DNA from: Datisca glomerata | Taxonomy: Eukaryota; Streptophyta; Magnoliopsida; Cucurbitales; Datiscaceae | NCBI GenBank assembly: GCA_003255025.1 | Contig: QANY01002375.1 | Location: forward strand, 1,116,001-1,180,000 | Reading direction: 5' to 3' | Length of the DNA stretch: 64,000 nt | In this document: in pieces, positions 11,744-24,691 of the stretch | How positions within the stretch are numbered: position 1 is the stretch's first letter | Layout of the letters: the number at the start of each line of letters is the position of its first letter | Made by a program: the position numbers and the translations under genes | Notes under the pieces: generated by a model | What the model was told of the DNA's origin: nothing | Seen by the model: the letters and a program-made list of their open reading frames with translations, nothing else | Databases searched by the model: none

Positions 11744-12700
11744 TGGTGCTGAAACTTAGAGCTTATACTCCTAAATTGACATAGAATCCTTCACCATCCA
11801 GATGAGCCTAAGAAGGGTTTCTGACTTGCTTGAACCAAATTACAATGCCATGTTGCATCCTGCAAGTTCATGATTTTGCTAGTCTGGTTTGAGTGAATTG
11901 TTCATCATGAATTTTTGTATTATTGTTCTTATTCTTTTCTAGTATAGAAATGTATCTACTCGGATCTTTCGCGTCGTATCTCCAATTGTAACTGGCTGGG
12001 TATACCCTGGTAACTTGCAGGATGATGCTTTGATATGGCTTTTTCATTTTTACTTTGGCTACAGTTCTATATGGCTTCAATGGTTCTAGTCTCCTGCGTG
12101 CTACATTCACTTAGAAAAAGAATAAAAAAAGAGAGATTTTATAAAGTTTTATGTAATTCACACACATTAAGCTATGGATTTTGCAAACAATCGACGAAAT
12201 GGTTCTCATGATATGGATAAGTGGAAATCACATTTTTTCCCAATCACATTTCTTCCCAAACCATGGATGAAATTATCCACGTGACTTTGATAATAACGAT
12301 ACACATGTTTCCTTAGGGAGCGTTTCGTATAAGGGTATATTTTGCCTTTTACCTAAAAAGTTAGTAAATCTTAGTGATGATATTGTTTTGTAGTAATTTT
12401 CAATACATTTATGGGTTGTTGTATTGTTGAGATATCTTCTATTCTTGAAACCCTTCCAAATCGCGAGGTATGTTGATGTCGAGCATAATCGCATTTTATT
12501 ACCTAAACTATCTCCATCTTCTCCTTCTTTCTCATCTTCTTCGATCCCTTACTGACATTTTCTTTCTAATATTTTTCCCTAACAAATTTCCTTGTCCTAG
12601 CAACAATCATATAGCTTCTCTAACAACGACCATCAAAAGCATGTAGAACACCCATATGGCTTTAGAAGAAGAAAATGAAATAGAGAGAGAACTAAAGAAG
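11744..12700. other. RPL4 3' flank and intergenic DNA
   Basis: The first 200-300 bases are likely RPL4 3' UTR if the spliced form is used. The remainder is AT-rich and I see no gene or transposon signature in it. Short open frames on the minus strand here have no recognisable motif. Confidence 0.5.
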
Positions 12701-12717
12701 ACCATAAAATAAAATAG

Positions 12718-12870
12718 ATGAGAGTGAGACCAAACTGAAGAGTGAGAGATGGGACCAAACTGAAGAGTGAGAGAGAGACCATGGAAGAGTGAGAGAGAGA
12801 CCATGGAAGAGTGAGAGAGACCAAACCGAAGAGTGAGAGAGATACCAAATCGAAGAGAGAGAGAGAGGTT
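12718..12870. repeat. GA-rich minisatellite
   Basis: About six degenerate units of 20-30 bases built from gaagagtgagagagagacca with interspersed accaaactg or accatgg. The same unit (ccaaactgaagagtgag) recurs once at about 12906-12922, directly fused to copia gag sequence, so the array and the retroelement were probably joined by a rearrangement. Confidence 0.75.
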
Positions 12871-12921
12871 CAAAAGACGAAACATTTCCTGTTTTCAAAA
12901 ACCTCCCAAACTGAAGAGTGA

Positions 12922-15380
12922 GGATGAGGATTTGCTGGTTTATACAATAACTGGTCTTCCCTCTGAATTTAGTGCATATTTGCATTTGGTCACACCCTAT
13001 CTACTTGGAAGAACTTCATGCTTTGCTTAAGATTGAAGAAACTTTTAATGCTGAGCAACACCAATCTATTGATGCTCAATGCTCTCTTGCTGCAATGTGT
13101 GTGTCTACTCCAACTCGTAATGGAAATAATCGTGGCAAGGTAGGAATTTCAATAATAGGGGTAGTAGGTTTTTAAATTATGGCAGGAGTTCTGGTAGAGA
13201 CAGAACCTCTAGCGTTGTTTCACCACAACGGAATCTTCCATCTATGGCAAGTTATAAATTTTCTCAAAATACTTGATTAGGTTTTTTAGAATTCTAGAAC
13301 CTCTGGAAGTATACATAGGGGTACATGCCAAATTGTCAAAAATTTGGTCATAATGCTCTCGATTACTACAACAGGATGAACTACTCTTTTCAACGTCGTC
13401 AAATGTCCTAGTCAATTAGCTGCAATGGCAGCAGCTGTGCCACTCAATTCTAGGGATAATTCTGGTGTTTGGCTATCTAATTCCGGCTGCAATGCCCATC
13501 TCACACCTCACTTATCTAATCTCAACATCGCAATGGGCTGACTCTACCTATTGCTCATACATGTTCTGGCTCACTTACTACCTCATCTCAAACTTTCACT
13601 CTTGATAATGTTCTTTGAGTGCCTACTATTTCACAAAACTTTTTGTATGTCTATCAATATTGTCTTTCCAATCATTGTCTTCTTCTTTTTTATGCCAATT
13701 TCTTTCTTATTCAAGATAAACTGTCTGACAAGGTTTTGTATCATGGATGAGTTAGAATGGGTTATATCCTATACCGTCTTCATTCATGCCATCTACTGTT
13801 GCCTCTTCATTTATGGCTGTATTTTCCTCTACTATTCCACTACAGATGTATCTGTTTTACCAACTTGTTTACTAGGCTATCTAATGCTACTTGGTATGAT
13901 AAATTTGGCCATCCTGCAAATATTGTCTTTCATTCCATTTTACATTAACTCAATATAAAGACACTTACCATTGCATATGTCAAAGCTATTTACAAATCAA
14001 AATAATAAGGTTACATTTTCCTGTCTCTAAATCCTTGTCATATTCACCTTTAGAAACATTACATAGTGATGTTTGGGGTCCCGCACCTACTATTTTACAA
14101 CCTGGTTATAGATATTATATTTCATTTCTTGATGATCTCACTAAGTACACAGATCTTTTTCTTGACTCACAAATTTGAAGTCAGTTATGTTTTCTAGAAA
14201 TTTCATCCCCACATTGATAATATGTTATCCACCCGCATTAAAACACTCAAAGCTGATGGTGGGGTGGATTCATTAGCAAAAATCTAGGACAATATGCAGT
14301 TTCTAAATATATTTTTCATCAATTCTCTTGTGCAAACACACCTGAACAAAAGGAGTTGCAGAGAGAAAGCATAGGCACATTGTTAAAACTGCACTTGCTT
14401 TAATGTTTAGAGCTTCTATCTTACTCAAGTTTGGTCTTTTGCCTTTGCCACCACTACTTTTCTTATTAATAGGCTGCCTTGTAAGTCTTAAGTAACATTT
14501 CTCCCTGCTCGAGAAGCTTTTTGGCTATTCTCGAGATTATTCCCACCTTAAAATTTTCGGATGTGTATGCTATCCTTTATTAAGACCCTATAACACTCAT
14601 CAATTGCACCCTAACACATCACAACGTATCTTTCTAGGGTATACTTTACAATACCAAGGTTTTATGTGCATACTTCACCTCAGAAATGCATATCTCAAGG
14701 CATGTAATTTTTTATGAATCTACTTTTCCTTTTGCTTCTATTTCTTCTCCCACCTCAATTGTTTCTGATTATAATTCTATTCTTCATTTTCTTTATCTTT
14801 GTTCATCTTTCAATTCAGTCTCATTTATCTTCTAACACTACTGTTTCTTCTGATATATCTTCTAGTGTAAGTGATTCTAATGTTTTTGTTTCTGGTGATA
14901 TGATTGACTCTACTCTTTCTAAGACTGCCACTATCTCTACTGTTGATGTAATAGATAGTTCAACTGGTATCTTCCCCTCAAGGTGTATCTCTCAATACTC
15001 ATCCTATGCAGACCCATTGGAAAATCTGGTATCTCGAAAAAGAAGACTTTTCCTGCCACTACTCAGATTTCTCTTTCTCAGCCTCCTTTTAGCTCCTCTA
15101 CCTCTATTATTGAACCAACTTCATACTGAAGCCTTCAAGTCTGCTCCTTGATGCACCTAGACATTAAATCCTCCTCCACTTGACAAAAAGATTATTGGGT
15201 GCAAATGGGTCTATAGACTCAAATATCATGCTAATGGCTCTGTTTCAGTCTTGCAGCACAGTTTAGTGGAGTACAAGACAATTTTATGTGAAAAATTCAG
15301 TTTTACATGGCCTTCTTTCCGACAGATGTATAAATGACACAGCCAGCCCCCAAGGTTTGTTGATCCTTCTTATCCTTCAT
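12922..15380 (+). pseudogene. Ty1/copia gag-pol remnant, plus strand
   Basis: A heavily decayed copia polyprotein read in shifting frames. Gag: LVYTITGLPSEFSA then LEELHALLKIEE-like text (12935-13050). Zinc knuckle CQKFGHNALDYY-like near 13330. Protease WLSNSGCNAHLT near 13480, where the catalytic D of DSG is N. GAG-pre-integrase NATWYDKFGHPANIV near 13890. Integrase pieces: LHSDVWG-like at 14065, KTLKADGG at 14245, NTPEQKG at 14335, FAFATTTFLINRLPC at 14445 and FGCVCYPLLRPYN at 14555. RT start IIGCKWVYRLKYHANGSVS at 15195, then, after a small deletion, HGLLSDRC and GFVDPSYPS up to 15380. There the RT is cut by the LTR of the gypsy element. No functional product is possible. Confidence 0.85.
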
Positions 15381-16980
15381 GTAGATACCGTATTTTGTCC
15401 GTTACTTTAAAAATATAAATTTTACTTTTTTTGTCCATATACTAGTTTAAGACTATGCGTATGATTTGAAAAATATCTCAACGCCTAAAAATAAGAAGAT
15501 TTGTCTAATGACTAAAAAATAAAAAAAGTAACAAAAAGACTAAAAATAAAAAGTGAAGTCCTTAGTTTGCCTATAAATAGAAGGGAGGTTTTCACTTGAA
15601 AGGAGAGATTTGGAGAGTGAGAAAGAGAAGGGATTTTAGAGAGAGAAAGAGAGGTCTTGAAAAAATAGTGAAAAGGAGAAAGAATGAGAGTTTTCATTTC
15701 TATTCATCTTTCATCTTCTCCTTTTCTTTTTATTAAGGTAGTTCAAATCTCTTTTATTTTAGCTTACAATATATATTGTTCATTCTTATTAATCATCTCT
15801 ATTTTTCATACTCATGTATTTGATATTTCTTTGTTTCATTTTTTCATATATAAGTTTGTTTGCTCATTCTTTATCATTTCTCATACTCTTAATCTTGAAT
15901 TTTATTTTCATGTATTGTTTATTTCTCTACAAGTTTAATAATGAGATTTTTTTATCATCAACTCAATCAATGAGGATGAGGATAAAGCTTTTGAGGGTGT
16001 AAAATTAATTAAATGTGAATCAACCCTTTAATGGGTTAAAAGTGTACATTTGATGAAAATATCTTCTATGATAATTTCTCATACATAAAAATGCATAAAA
16101 TAGAGAGTAACCTCTACACAGGATTATGCAAATATTTAAGCTTTGATTTTTTTTTATGTTCTTATAAGTCATCTCTTCTTTTCTTTTTAATTTTTGACCA
16201 TCATTTTTGTGACACTTGTTTGAGCGAATTACCATCCATGATCATTCCTAGCAATAAAAGAAGAAAGGAAAAATGGTAATTAGTGAATTAAGTGGTTTAA
16301 AATAAAAAAAATTGTATATATATCCAAAACAAAAATTATTTTATTTTAAAAGTTTTATTGATTTTTTTTAGTGACACTTGTTTAAACTATTTATCATCCA
16401 TGATTATTCCTAGCAATGAAGGAAGAAAGGAAAAATTATAATTAGTGAACTAAGTAGTCTAAAATAAAAAATGGTACATTTATATCTCAAACAAAATTAT
16501 TTATTTATTTTTAGTGACACTTGTTTAAATTAGTTACCATCCATGATCATTCTTTTGTCATTCGATTAACATTGAGTGAAGAAATTAAAAATGGTAATTA
16601 ATAGACTATGTAGTAAAAAATAGCATACTCATACAAATTATGTACGAAATTAAATGTTTTTCATAGATTAATTTATTTTACACATAAAAAATTAATTATT
16701 AATTTATTACTAAATAATTATATACACATATATGTTTAAAAAATAAAAAAAAGACAGATGATGACATCACCCTCTGTAAAAAAAATATTTTTTGTTTTTT
16801 TATTTTATTTGTTTTTTCTGTATTTTAATTTTTTTTGAGTTTTTTTATTTTTTACTTTTGTTTTTGGTTGTTTGCATTTTATTTTTATTTTTATTTTTTG
16901 TTTTTGTTTTTTTTTCTATTTTTTAATATATATTATTGGTTTGTTTTAATTTATTTTTATATATCTTTTTAATTATTTCA
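15381..16980 (+). repeat. 5' LTR of the Tat-like element
   Basis: Starts TGTAGATACCGTATTTTG and ends AATTATTTCA. It contains a TATA box (ctataaatag at about 15571) followed by gaagggagg, a likely transcription start region, then CT/GA-rich DNA. Three tandem ~150-bp units begin at 16209, 16371 and 16514 (each gtgacacttgttt...accatccatgat). The last 200 bases are T-rich low-complexity DNA. No primer binding site follows it, so the leader seems lost. Confidence 0.85.
15571..15581 (+). promoter_or_regulatory. TATA box in the 5' LTR
   Basis: ctataaatag in the context gcctataaatagaagggagg. The same motif is found at about 25488 in the 3' LTR and, slightly changed, at about 53093 in the solo LTR, which supports it as the retroelement promoter. 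Confidence 0.6.
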
Positions 16981-17108
16981 CGTCTTGTTTCATTATTTTC
17001 ACTCTATATATTCTTTTTTAAAATTTATCATACATATTTATCATCTCTAACATTCATTTCCATTATTCTTTCTTTTTCTTTATAGTTGTTATCTTTTTTT
17101 ATTTATTT

Positions 17109-18060
17109 ATGTACTGCAGAAAGATGACTGTTTGTGCAAATGATGATAAGCTGCTGATTCATTTTTTTCAATATAGTTTAACAGGGGCTGCATCTCACTG
17201 GTATATCCAATTGGATAACCAACATATCCGGAGGTGGAAAGATTTAGCTGATGCATTCTTAAGACAATACAAGTACAACATAGACATGGCTCCTGATCGT
17301 CTGGATCTACAAAGGATGGAGAAAAAACTTACTGAAGGCTTTAAAGAATATGCGCAAAGGTGGTGGGAATTAGCTGCTCAAGTACACCTCCTTGTCAGAA
17401 AAGGAGATGGTTGCAATGTTTATCAATACCTTGAGATCTCCATTTTACGATAGGATGATTGGAAACACTTCAAACAACTTCTCTGACATTATAGTAATTG
17501 GTGAAATGATTGAATATGGGGTAAAGAATGGAAGAATTTGGAAAGTCGTATCTGATACATCATCTGTAAAAAAGGGGCCGCCATTGAAGCGAAAAGAAGG
17601 GGATGTACAGATCGATCAATTTTGGGTACCCATCACAAGCTGCAAACCCGAGGCTGGGATTTCCAAAGTATAGTGAATAGCCCAAATCTATGACATCATA
17701 TGTGGAAAATACCACACGAATTCCATACAATTATCATTCTCAACAATCAGCATTTCAAAATAACCCGAGACCTAGTTTCAGACCACCGACTCACCAGCAA
17801 AATGTTGGTCAGACTGATCAGCCTCTGAGGGGAAATAGAGATAATCAATTTTTTGTCCAATATGATCCAATCCCCATGTCATATACAGAACTCTTACCTC
17901 AATTGATACAAAATAATCAATTGGTGCTAATTTCTTATGAACCTCTACAGCCACAATACCTAAGGTGGCATAATTCGACTGCTCGTTGTGATTATCATGC
18001 TAGGGAAGCGGGACATTCGACTGAGAATTGCATGGCATTAAAAGTAAAGTACATACATTG
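17109..18060 (+). pseudogene. gag of the Tat-like element, N-terminus missing
   Basis: Open frames at 17109-17453, 17392-17673 and 17690-18061 together give the Tat gag: LTGAASHWYIQLD, WKDLADAFLRQYKYN, DRLDLQRMEKKL, FKEYAQRWWELAAQV, then (shifted frame) FYDRMIGNTSNNFSDI. A CCHC-like segment CDYHAREAGHSTENC lies at about 17990-18035. Family members have a long N-terminal part and a leader with primer site before this point. Here the gag begins abruptly about 130 bases after the LTR, so both are missing. At least two frameshifts occur. The downstream part to 18720 continues gag-like spacer text (ISGVCVMTRSGRFY). Confidence 0.8.
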
Positions 18061-18920
18061 ATCAAGGTTGGATGGTTGAATTTTAAAAAAGGCTAATGGA
18101 AATCCATATATCAATTCCAACCTTCTACCAAATCAAGAAAATCCAACCATAAATGCAATTGAGAAATATTTTTCATATCGAAAGAGGGACGTGGAAGATG
18201 TGAGAACGTCAATGGAAATACTTTTCCATCTTCTTTCTAGAGCAGGGTACATCTACCCAACATGCTTAGAGAATGTGACGGAGCATACAATTGAGGAATG
18301 TGCTGATTTTAAAATGGAAGTGCAAAAGTAGTTGGATGCAAAGATACTTACAATAAGTCATAAAGGAGAAAGGGAATACCATTAAGATGACTCTTTAGTC
18401 CTCATGATCACTAAAGAATAATCTAAAGTTAATGTTGAAGTGTCATCCTATATCCCAAAACCTCCACAATACATTACGAGGAAACGTCAACTCACACCAC
18501 TACCTCTATGCTCCGATGCCTATCACCATTCAAATGCCGAGTGCGTTTGCTTACAAGGATTCAAGAGTAGTACCATGGACGTACGGATATGAGGTCATTA
18601 CAAGCGGTAACGACAAAACTAAAGCGCTAAATCCGTCTGACCTCAATCTCCCCATAACTAATATTTCAGGAGTATGTGTGATGACGAGGAGTGGCAGATT
18701 CTACATGCCATAAGTTTTGAAAATGGATAAAAGCAATGAGTTTGAAAGGCAAAGGAAAGGGAAAGGCAAAGAAGGCGACAATGGTCATGAGTTCCAAGGA
18801 GAAATGCATGTCAGCCAAGTGCTAGAGCCGGATATAATAAGAGGTACAGAGAAATAAAGAGCAGTATCTGAAGAAGAAGTATGTGAATTTCTTAAGCTCA
18901 TCAAGCAAAGCGAGTATAAG

Positions 18921-19493
18921 GTGATAGAACAACTTAATCGCTTACCTGCTCACATATCTTTACAGTTACTCTTTCTGAATTCTGAATCACATCGCCAAGC
19001 ATTATTGAAGGTTTTGAATCAAACATATATCTGTCATGACATTACGGTGGAGACGTTGAGTCGAGTTGTGGGAAATATTACCGCACCAAATTTTATCACT
19101 TTCACAGATGATGAAATCCCAGCCGATGGTATTGGACAAACCAGAGCTCTACATATATCTGAAAAATGTAGGGATTATGTTGTTGCAAAAGTATTGATTG
19201 ATAACGACTTGTTTTTAAATGTAATGCCAAGATCCACATTAGCAAAGCTCCCTGTGGACGCAACACATATACGATCAAGCATGATGATAGTAAAGCATAT
19301 AACGTACTTGAAGACAAGTAGTCGAAGACATAGAGATACAAATTCGAATCGGGCCATGCCTATTCAATATTGTTTTCCAAGTGATGGGCATAAATCCAAC
19401 ATACAGTTTTCTTTTAGGTCGACCATGGATTCACTCTGTCGGGGTAGTACTGTCATCATTACATCCGAAACTAAAATTTATAATGGATCATAA
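18921..19493 (+). pseudogene. retropepsin-like protease region of the Tat-like element
   Basis: The frame reads FTDDEIPADGIGQTRALHIS and CRDYVVAKVLIDNDLFLNVMP, the pattern around the aspartic protease active site in Tat elements, which normally reads LVDNGSSLNVMP. The Gly after the catalytic Asp-Asn is replaced by Asp, and a frameshift near 19310 destroys the C-terminal half. Cleavage of the polyprotein would be lost. Confidence 0.75.
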
Positions 19494-20639
19494 ACTCATG
19501 TATATATGGGGAAGAAGATTTATTGGTATCCAAGCCGTCTACCACGTTGTATGTTGAGGTGGCAGAAGAAGCATTTGAGTGTTCATTTTGATAAGCATTT
19601 GTTGCTAGTGGGAAACTCGCTCCAACATCAAGACTATCAAAAGCATCTTAGATGGTGGTAAAATTGATGATAAAAGGGGGATACATGCCAGGCAAATGAC
19701 TCGGGGGTAAGCATCAAGGCATAAATAAGTTAATCGAATGGGATAAGAATGAACAAAGGTTTGGGCTTGGATATAGACCGACCAAGACTGATAGAAGGAG
19801 AGTGGAAGCTCAAAAGAAAGAAAAGAGGATTACTAAGCTCGAAAAGAGGGAATTCGATATGGAAATGGTGATCATACCCCATATTTCTGAATCCTTTAGA
19901 AGTGGGGGAATTTCATTCGAAGAACCGGTTATAGTAGAGCAGTACGACCTTGATAATGATATCGCCCAACTTTCAATATCCGCAATCTTGGGAAAATCAT
20001 CAAGTGCAAGTATAGAGAACTTGGTTTCTCGATACGATTCAGATCATGAGCTTAACAATTGAGACGTCACCGAGCTACCAGTGTTTCTTAGAAATTTTCA
20101 AGACTAATGTGTTCATGCTAAAATTCTAATGATTCTACCCAATGCCTTAGGAATTTCATTGTTATGAGCCTATGTTCTCGTCTATTTCATGTCATCTCTT
20201 TGAATGAAAATCTAAAAACTTGTTTCGTCTCCTTTTGCTAATGATAAATACAATTCCAGTTCTTTTTGTTCTTCATTTTATGTCTACTTTTTCCATTTCT
20301 GAAATGTTGTTCATACTCATGCATTGTTTATTTTCTTTTCTCGCATTCCTTTCATCCAATAATCCGATTCAGGTTCGAGAACAGTGATTTTGAACACAAG
20401 AGCATAAGCAATAAATTTGACAATCTCATTCTTAGCATAGAGTCAGATCAAAGTGATGAGAATAATTTCGAACCATCTCCGGAAATGTTAATAATGGTAG
20501 AAGATTATGAAAAAATAACTCAACCATATCAAGAGTTAACGGGGGTGATAAATTTGGAATTGGAGGGAGAGACGAAAGAAGTCCAAATCGGCACTTCTAT
20601 GACAAGCCAAAGTTACCGAGAATTAATTGACTTACTCAA

Positions 20640-22240
20640 ATAGTATATTGACGTCTTTGCATGGTCTTACCAAGAAGTTCATCATTTGTTACTTATGCCC
20701 GAAAGTAAACCAGTGTGACAAAAGTTACGGAAAATGAAGCCAGACATGCTGGTACAGATCAAAGAAGAAGTTAAAAAGAAAGTAGATGCGGGTTTTCTAG
20801 AAGTAGCAAAATACTCTGAATTGGTTGCTAACATAGTTCCAGTATTGAAGAAAAATGGGAAAGTAAGGGTATGCGTCGATTATAGATACTTAAATCGGGC
20901 AAGCCCCAAGGATAATTTTCCATTAGCCCATATCGATGTCTTAGTAGATAACACTGCAGGACATTCATCCTTCTCTTTCATGGATGGTTTTTCGGGGTAT
21001 AACCAAATCAAAATGGCTCCTAAAGACTGTGAAAAGATGACTTGCATAACTTTGTGGGGTACATTTGTTATAAGGTTATGCCATTTGGTCTAAAGAATAC
21101 AGGAGTGACTTACCAGCGGGCAATGATAACACTGTTTCATGTTATGATGCATAAAGAAATTGAAGTGTACGTTGATCATATGATTGCCAAACTCATCAAA
21201 GGGAAGATCATACTGTCACTCTGTGAAAACTATTTGAACGGTTGAGAAAGTTCCAGTTAAAGCTTAACCCGACAAAGTGTATATTCGTAGCATCTTCAGA
21301 GAAACTACTTGGTTTTTTCGTGAATAGGGAAGGAATAAAAGTTGACCCTAACAAGGTTCGAGCCATCATTAATATACCACCACCTCAAACTGAAAAGGAA
21401 GTTACAGGTTTCTTGGAGAGATTAAATTACATTGCCATGTTCATTTCACAGCTAACTGCAACTTGTGAACCTATCTTTAAACTTCTTCGCAAAAGTGATA
21501 CAGAAGGATGGAATGATGATTATTGTCAAATTGCTTTTGAGAAGATCAAGCAATACTTGCAAGATCCGCCTATACTTGTTCCTCCAACTCCAAGACGTCC
21601 ACTCATTTTGTATCTTATAGTAATAGAAAAAATCCATGGATTGCGTAATTGGTCAACACGACACCTCTGGAAGGAAAGAATAAGCAATATACTATTTAAG
21701 CAAAAGGTTCACAAACTATGAGGCTAATTATTCGATGTTGGAGAAAACATGTTGTGCATTAGCGGGTTGCTCATCGACTTAGACAATACATGTTATACCA
21801 CACCAGTTAGTTAATTTCAAAGATAGATACAATCAAGTATATCTTTGAAAAGCCATCACTTTCTGGGCGAATTGCTAAATGTCAAATGTTGCTCACGGAA
21901 TATGATATTGTCTATGTCACGAGAAAGTCAATAAAAGGAAGTGTACTTGATGATTATCTTGCAGATCAACAAGTACAAGATTATGAGCCTATGAAGTTTG
22001 ATTTTTCTGATGAGAACATATCAGTCATATTAAAAAATGAAGGTGAATCTATGGATCCAGAATTGTGGACAATGTTATTTTATGGTGCATCTAATGATGT
22101 AGGACATGGAATTGGGGTAATCCTCATATCTCCTGAGGGAAAGTTTCCCCATTCACGGAAAAATTATGCTTTGACTGCACAAACAATGTTTCAAAATATG
22201 AGGCATGTTCCATGGGAATTCAAGCAGCTTATGATATGAA
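20640..22240 (+). pseudogene. reverse transcriptase and RNase H domains of the Tat-like element
   Basis: RT: VPVLKKNGKVRVCVDYRYLNRASPK and FSFMDGFSGYNQIKMAP (20734-21035), then after a frameshift VMPFGLKNTGVTYQRAM and YVDHMIAK (21075-21195). The catalytic YVDD is YVDH, so polymerase activity is lost. RNase H follows at 21242-21720 (TKCIFVASSEKLLGF). A second, archaeal-type RNase H follows: FYGASNDVGHGIGVILISPEG at about 22080-22140. This second domain identifies the Tat/Ogre branch. Stops interrupt at 20641, 21243 and elsewhere. Confidence 0.85.
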
Positions 22241-22689
22241 GATAAAGAAGCTTCGAGTATATGGAGATTCGTTATTGGTGATACGACAACTAAATGGAGA
22301 ATAAGAAGCTAGAGACTCCAAGCTAGTACCTTACAACAAACATGTAACTAAGTTAAGATGAACTTTTGAAGTGATCTCATTTGACCATATACCCAGAGAG
22401 AATAATCAAATTGCAGTTGCATTGGCAACTTTAGCATTCATGTTCGCCGCAGACTTTAAGGAAGAAATCCAACCCATAAAAATTGAGAAGCGAGATTTTT
22501 TTGCTTACTGTATGAGTATTGAAGAAGAGCTAGACACAAAACCATGGTATTACGACATCAAGCAGTATATAAAGAACGGGGAATATCCATCCAAAATTTC
22601 TGAGAATGATAAACGCACTATTAGAAGATTTTCCATGGGTTTCTACTTGAATGGTGAAATACTCTACAAAAGAACCATGATATGATTCT

Positions 22690-23740
22690 CTTAAGATGTG
22701 TTGATGCAAGGGAAGCGAATCAAATCATAGAGGAAGTTCACCAAGAAATTTATGGTGTTCATGCTAATGGACATATGATGGCCAAACAAATCTTGATAGC
22801 AGGATATTATTAGTTAACTTTAAAATCTGACTGCATCAAGTACGCAAAGAAATATCATAAATGTCAAATTTATGCGGATAAAATTCACGTACTCACATCC
22901 CCTTTACATGTCATGGTCGCGCCTTGGCCGTTCTCTCTGTGGGGCATAGACGTCATTGGTCCCATCACACCGAAAGCCTCTAACGGACATCGTTTCATTT
23001 TGGTCTCTATAGATTATTTTACCAAATGGGTTGAGGCAAGTTCCTATTCGAGTGTAACCAGAAGTGCGATTGTTAAGTTCATTAAAAAGGAAATAATTTT
23101 TCGATATGGTCTACCTGGAAGGATCATCACAGATAATGTGACAAATTTAAATAACAAGATGATGAAATAATTATGTGAGCAATTCAAAATTAAGCATCAT
23201 AAGTCATCTCCTTATCGTCCGAAAATGAACGGAGCAATGGAAGAAACTAATAAGAACATAGAAAGGATCATACAGATGACGAGGGTTTATAAGGATTGGC
23301 ATGAGATGCTCCCGTTTGCACTACATGGGTACCGCACATCAGTCTGAACATCAACTGAGGCAATGCCATTCTCTTTGGTATATGACATGGAAGCGGTCCT
23401 TCCAATTGAAGTGGAAATTCCCTCCCTCAGAGTCTTAATGGAGGTGAAATTAGAAGAAGCAGAGTGGGTACAAACATGATATGAGCAATTGAATTTCATC
23501 GAGGAAAAACAATTGACTGCATTATGTAGAGGGCAATTATATAAAAAAAAAAATGATGCACACATATGACAAAAAATTGCGTCCCTGATGTTTCCGAGAA
23601 GGAGAATTGGTATTAGAAAAGATACTCTAATATCAAAAGGATCACAGTGGACCTTACATTACGAATGACATTTCATTGCCAAGAAGGCCTTCTCTGGAGG
23701 AGCTCTCATGCTAATAAACATGGATAAAGACTATTTGTCA
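22690..23740 (+). pseudogene. integrase of the Tat-like element
   Basis: An HHCC zinc-binding region is readable (GVHANGHMMAKQI, YAKKYHKCQIYAD; 22750-22875). The catalytic core follows: PFSLWGIDVIGPITPKASNG (22925-22985), DYFTKWVEA, GLPGRIITDN (23110-23140) and GAMEETNKNIERI with the catalytic Glu (23230-23265). Stops at 22812, 23169, 23346 and 23478 break the frame. The C-terminal part continues weakly to about 23740. I see no chromodomain, as expected for this branch. Confidence 0.85.
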
Positions 23741-23749
23741 CATACAGTT

Positions 23750-24690
23750 AATTCTGATACAGTTAAGAAGTACTTTTTGACTGTTCTAAGTATGGGAAAA
23801 ATGAAATTAGGTAAAAAAATATTTTTTTTAAAAAGAGCTGTCTCGAATACTGGGGAAATTCATCCGGAATATCAGAAAAATTCTAATTCCATATTTTTTT
23901 TCAAATCATTGATTGTAAACATTATTCATCATCAATGAAGAGCTTTTTTTCTTTCTTAGTTGACAAATACATATAATTCATCTTCTCCATATTTCCATTA
24001 TTTCTTATTGCTCTCAATTCTGAGATATCATTAATTATTCTTGAAATAACTCAGAAGCATAAACTTGGTTAGGTGAAAGTTAATTAAAAAAAAAAGAAAA
24101 AAAAAGAATAGGAACTAAGAAAGGCGGTCTGAGTGCGAGGTAAAATCTGAAAAGTCACCACGATGAAGTCACTATGCACACAACGAAGGCTAAAGTACGA
24201 TTGGAGGATTGCAATTAAAGTACAAAGAAGAAGTAAAATGTGGAGAAATTATTCACTTTTCTTTATCATCGACGTGAAACTGAATAATGGGGCACAAACC
24301 GATGAATAAAGATGCACCATTTTCTTGAAAATATACTCGATATTTCATTGCGAGTCCATGATCTTAGGCCAAGTGATTGATTTGAAAGGTGAAAGATATG
24401 GCGACATTAGTCAACTTTTAAAAAAATCATCAAATAATTTTTTTACAAATATTTTCAATCATGCGTGCATGCACTCAAAATCACTACTTTGCATTTATAT
24501 TCAATAATTACAACGCACAGACATGCATCATATTGATCTGTTTTGATGCAATTCAAGTGCATGAATCATTTAAAGATATTCTTTCGAAATCCATACAGGA
24601 CTTTCCAACATTTAGAGCCTGCATTAGTCTAGCTCGTGTACCATATGAAACTTCTAAAAATCAGATCAAATATCATTTCAACATCTTTAG
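23750..24690. other. non-coding spacer of the Tat-like element
   Basis: Region between integrase and the tandem repeats, inside the retrotransposon. It is AT-rich with a run of A and G around 24090-24110. No conserved reading frame is visible. Long untranslated 3' spacers are usual in Tat/Ogre elements. Confidence 0.6.
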
Positions 24691-24691
24691 T

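Noticed and set aside
12607..12985. Ser/Leu-rich overlapping frames (SLSLFHGLSLTL)
   Set aside because: They are readings of the GA-rich tandem repeat on the minus strand, present in several frames at once.
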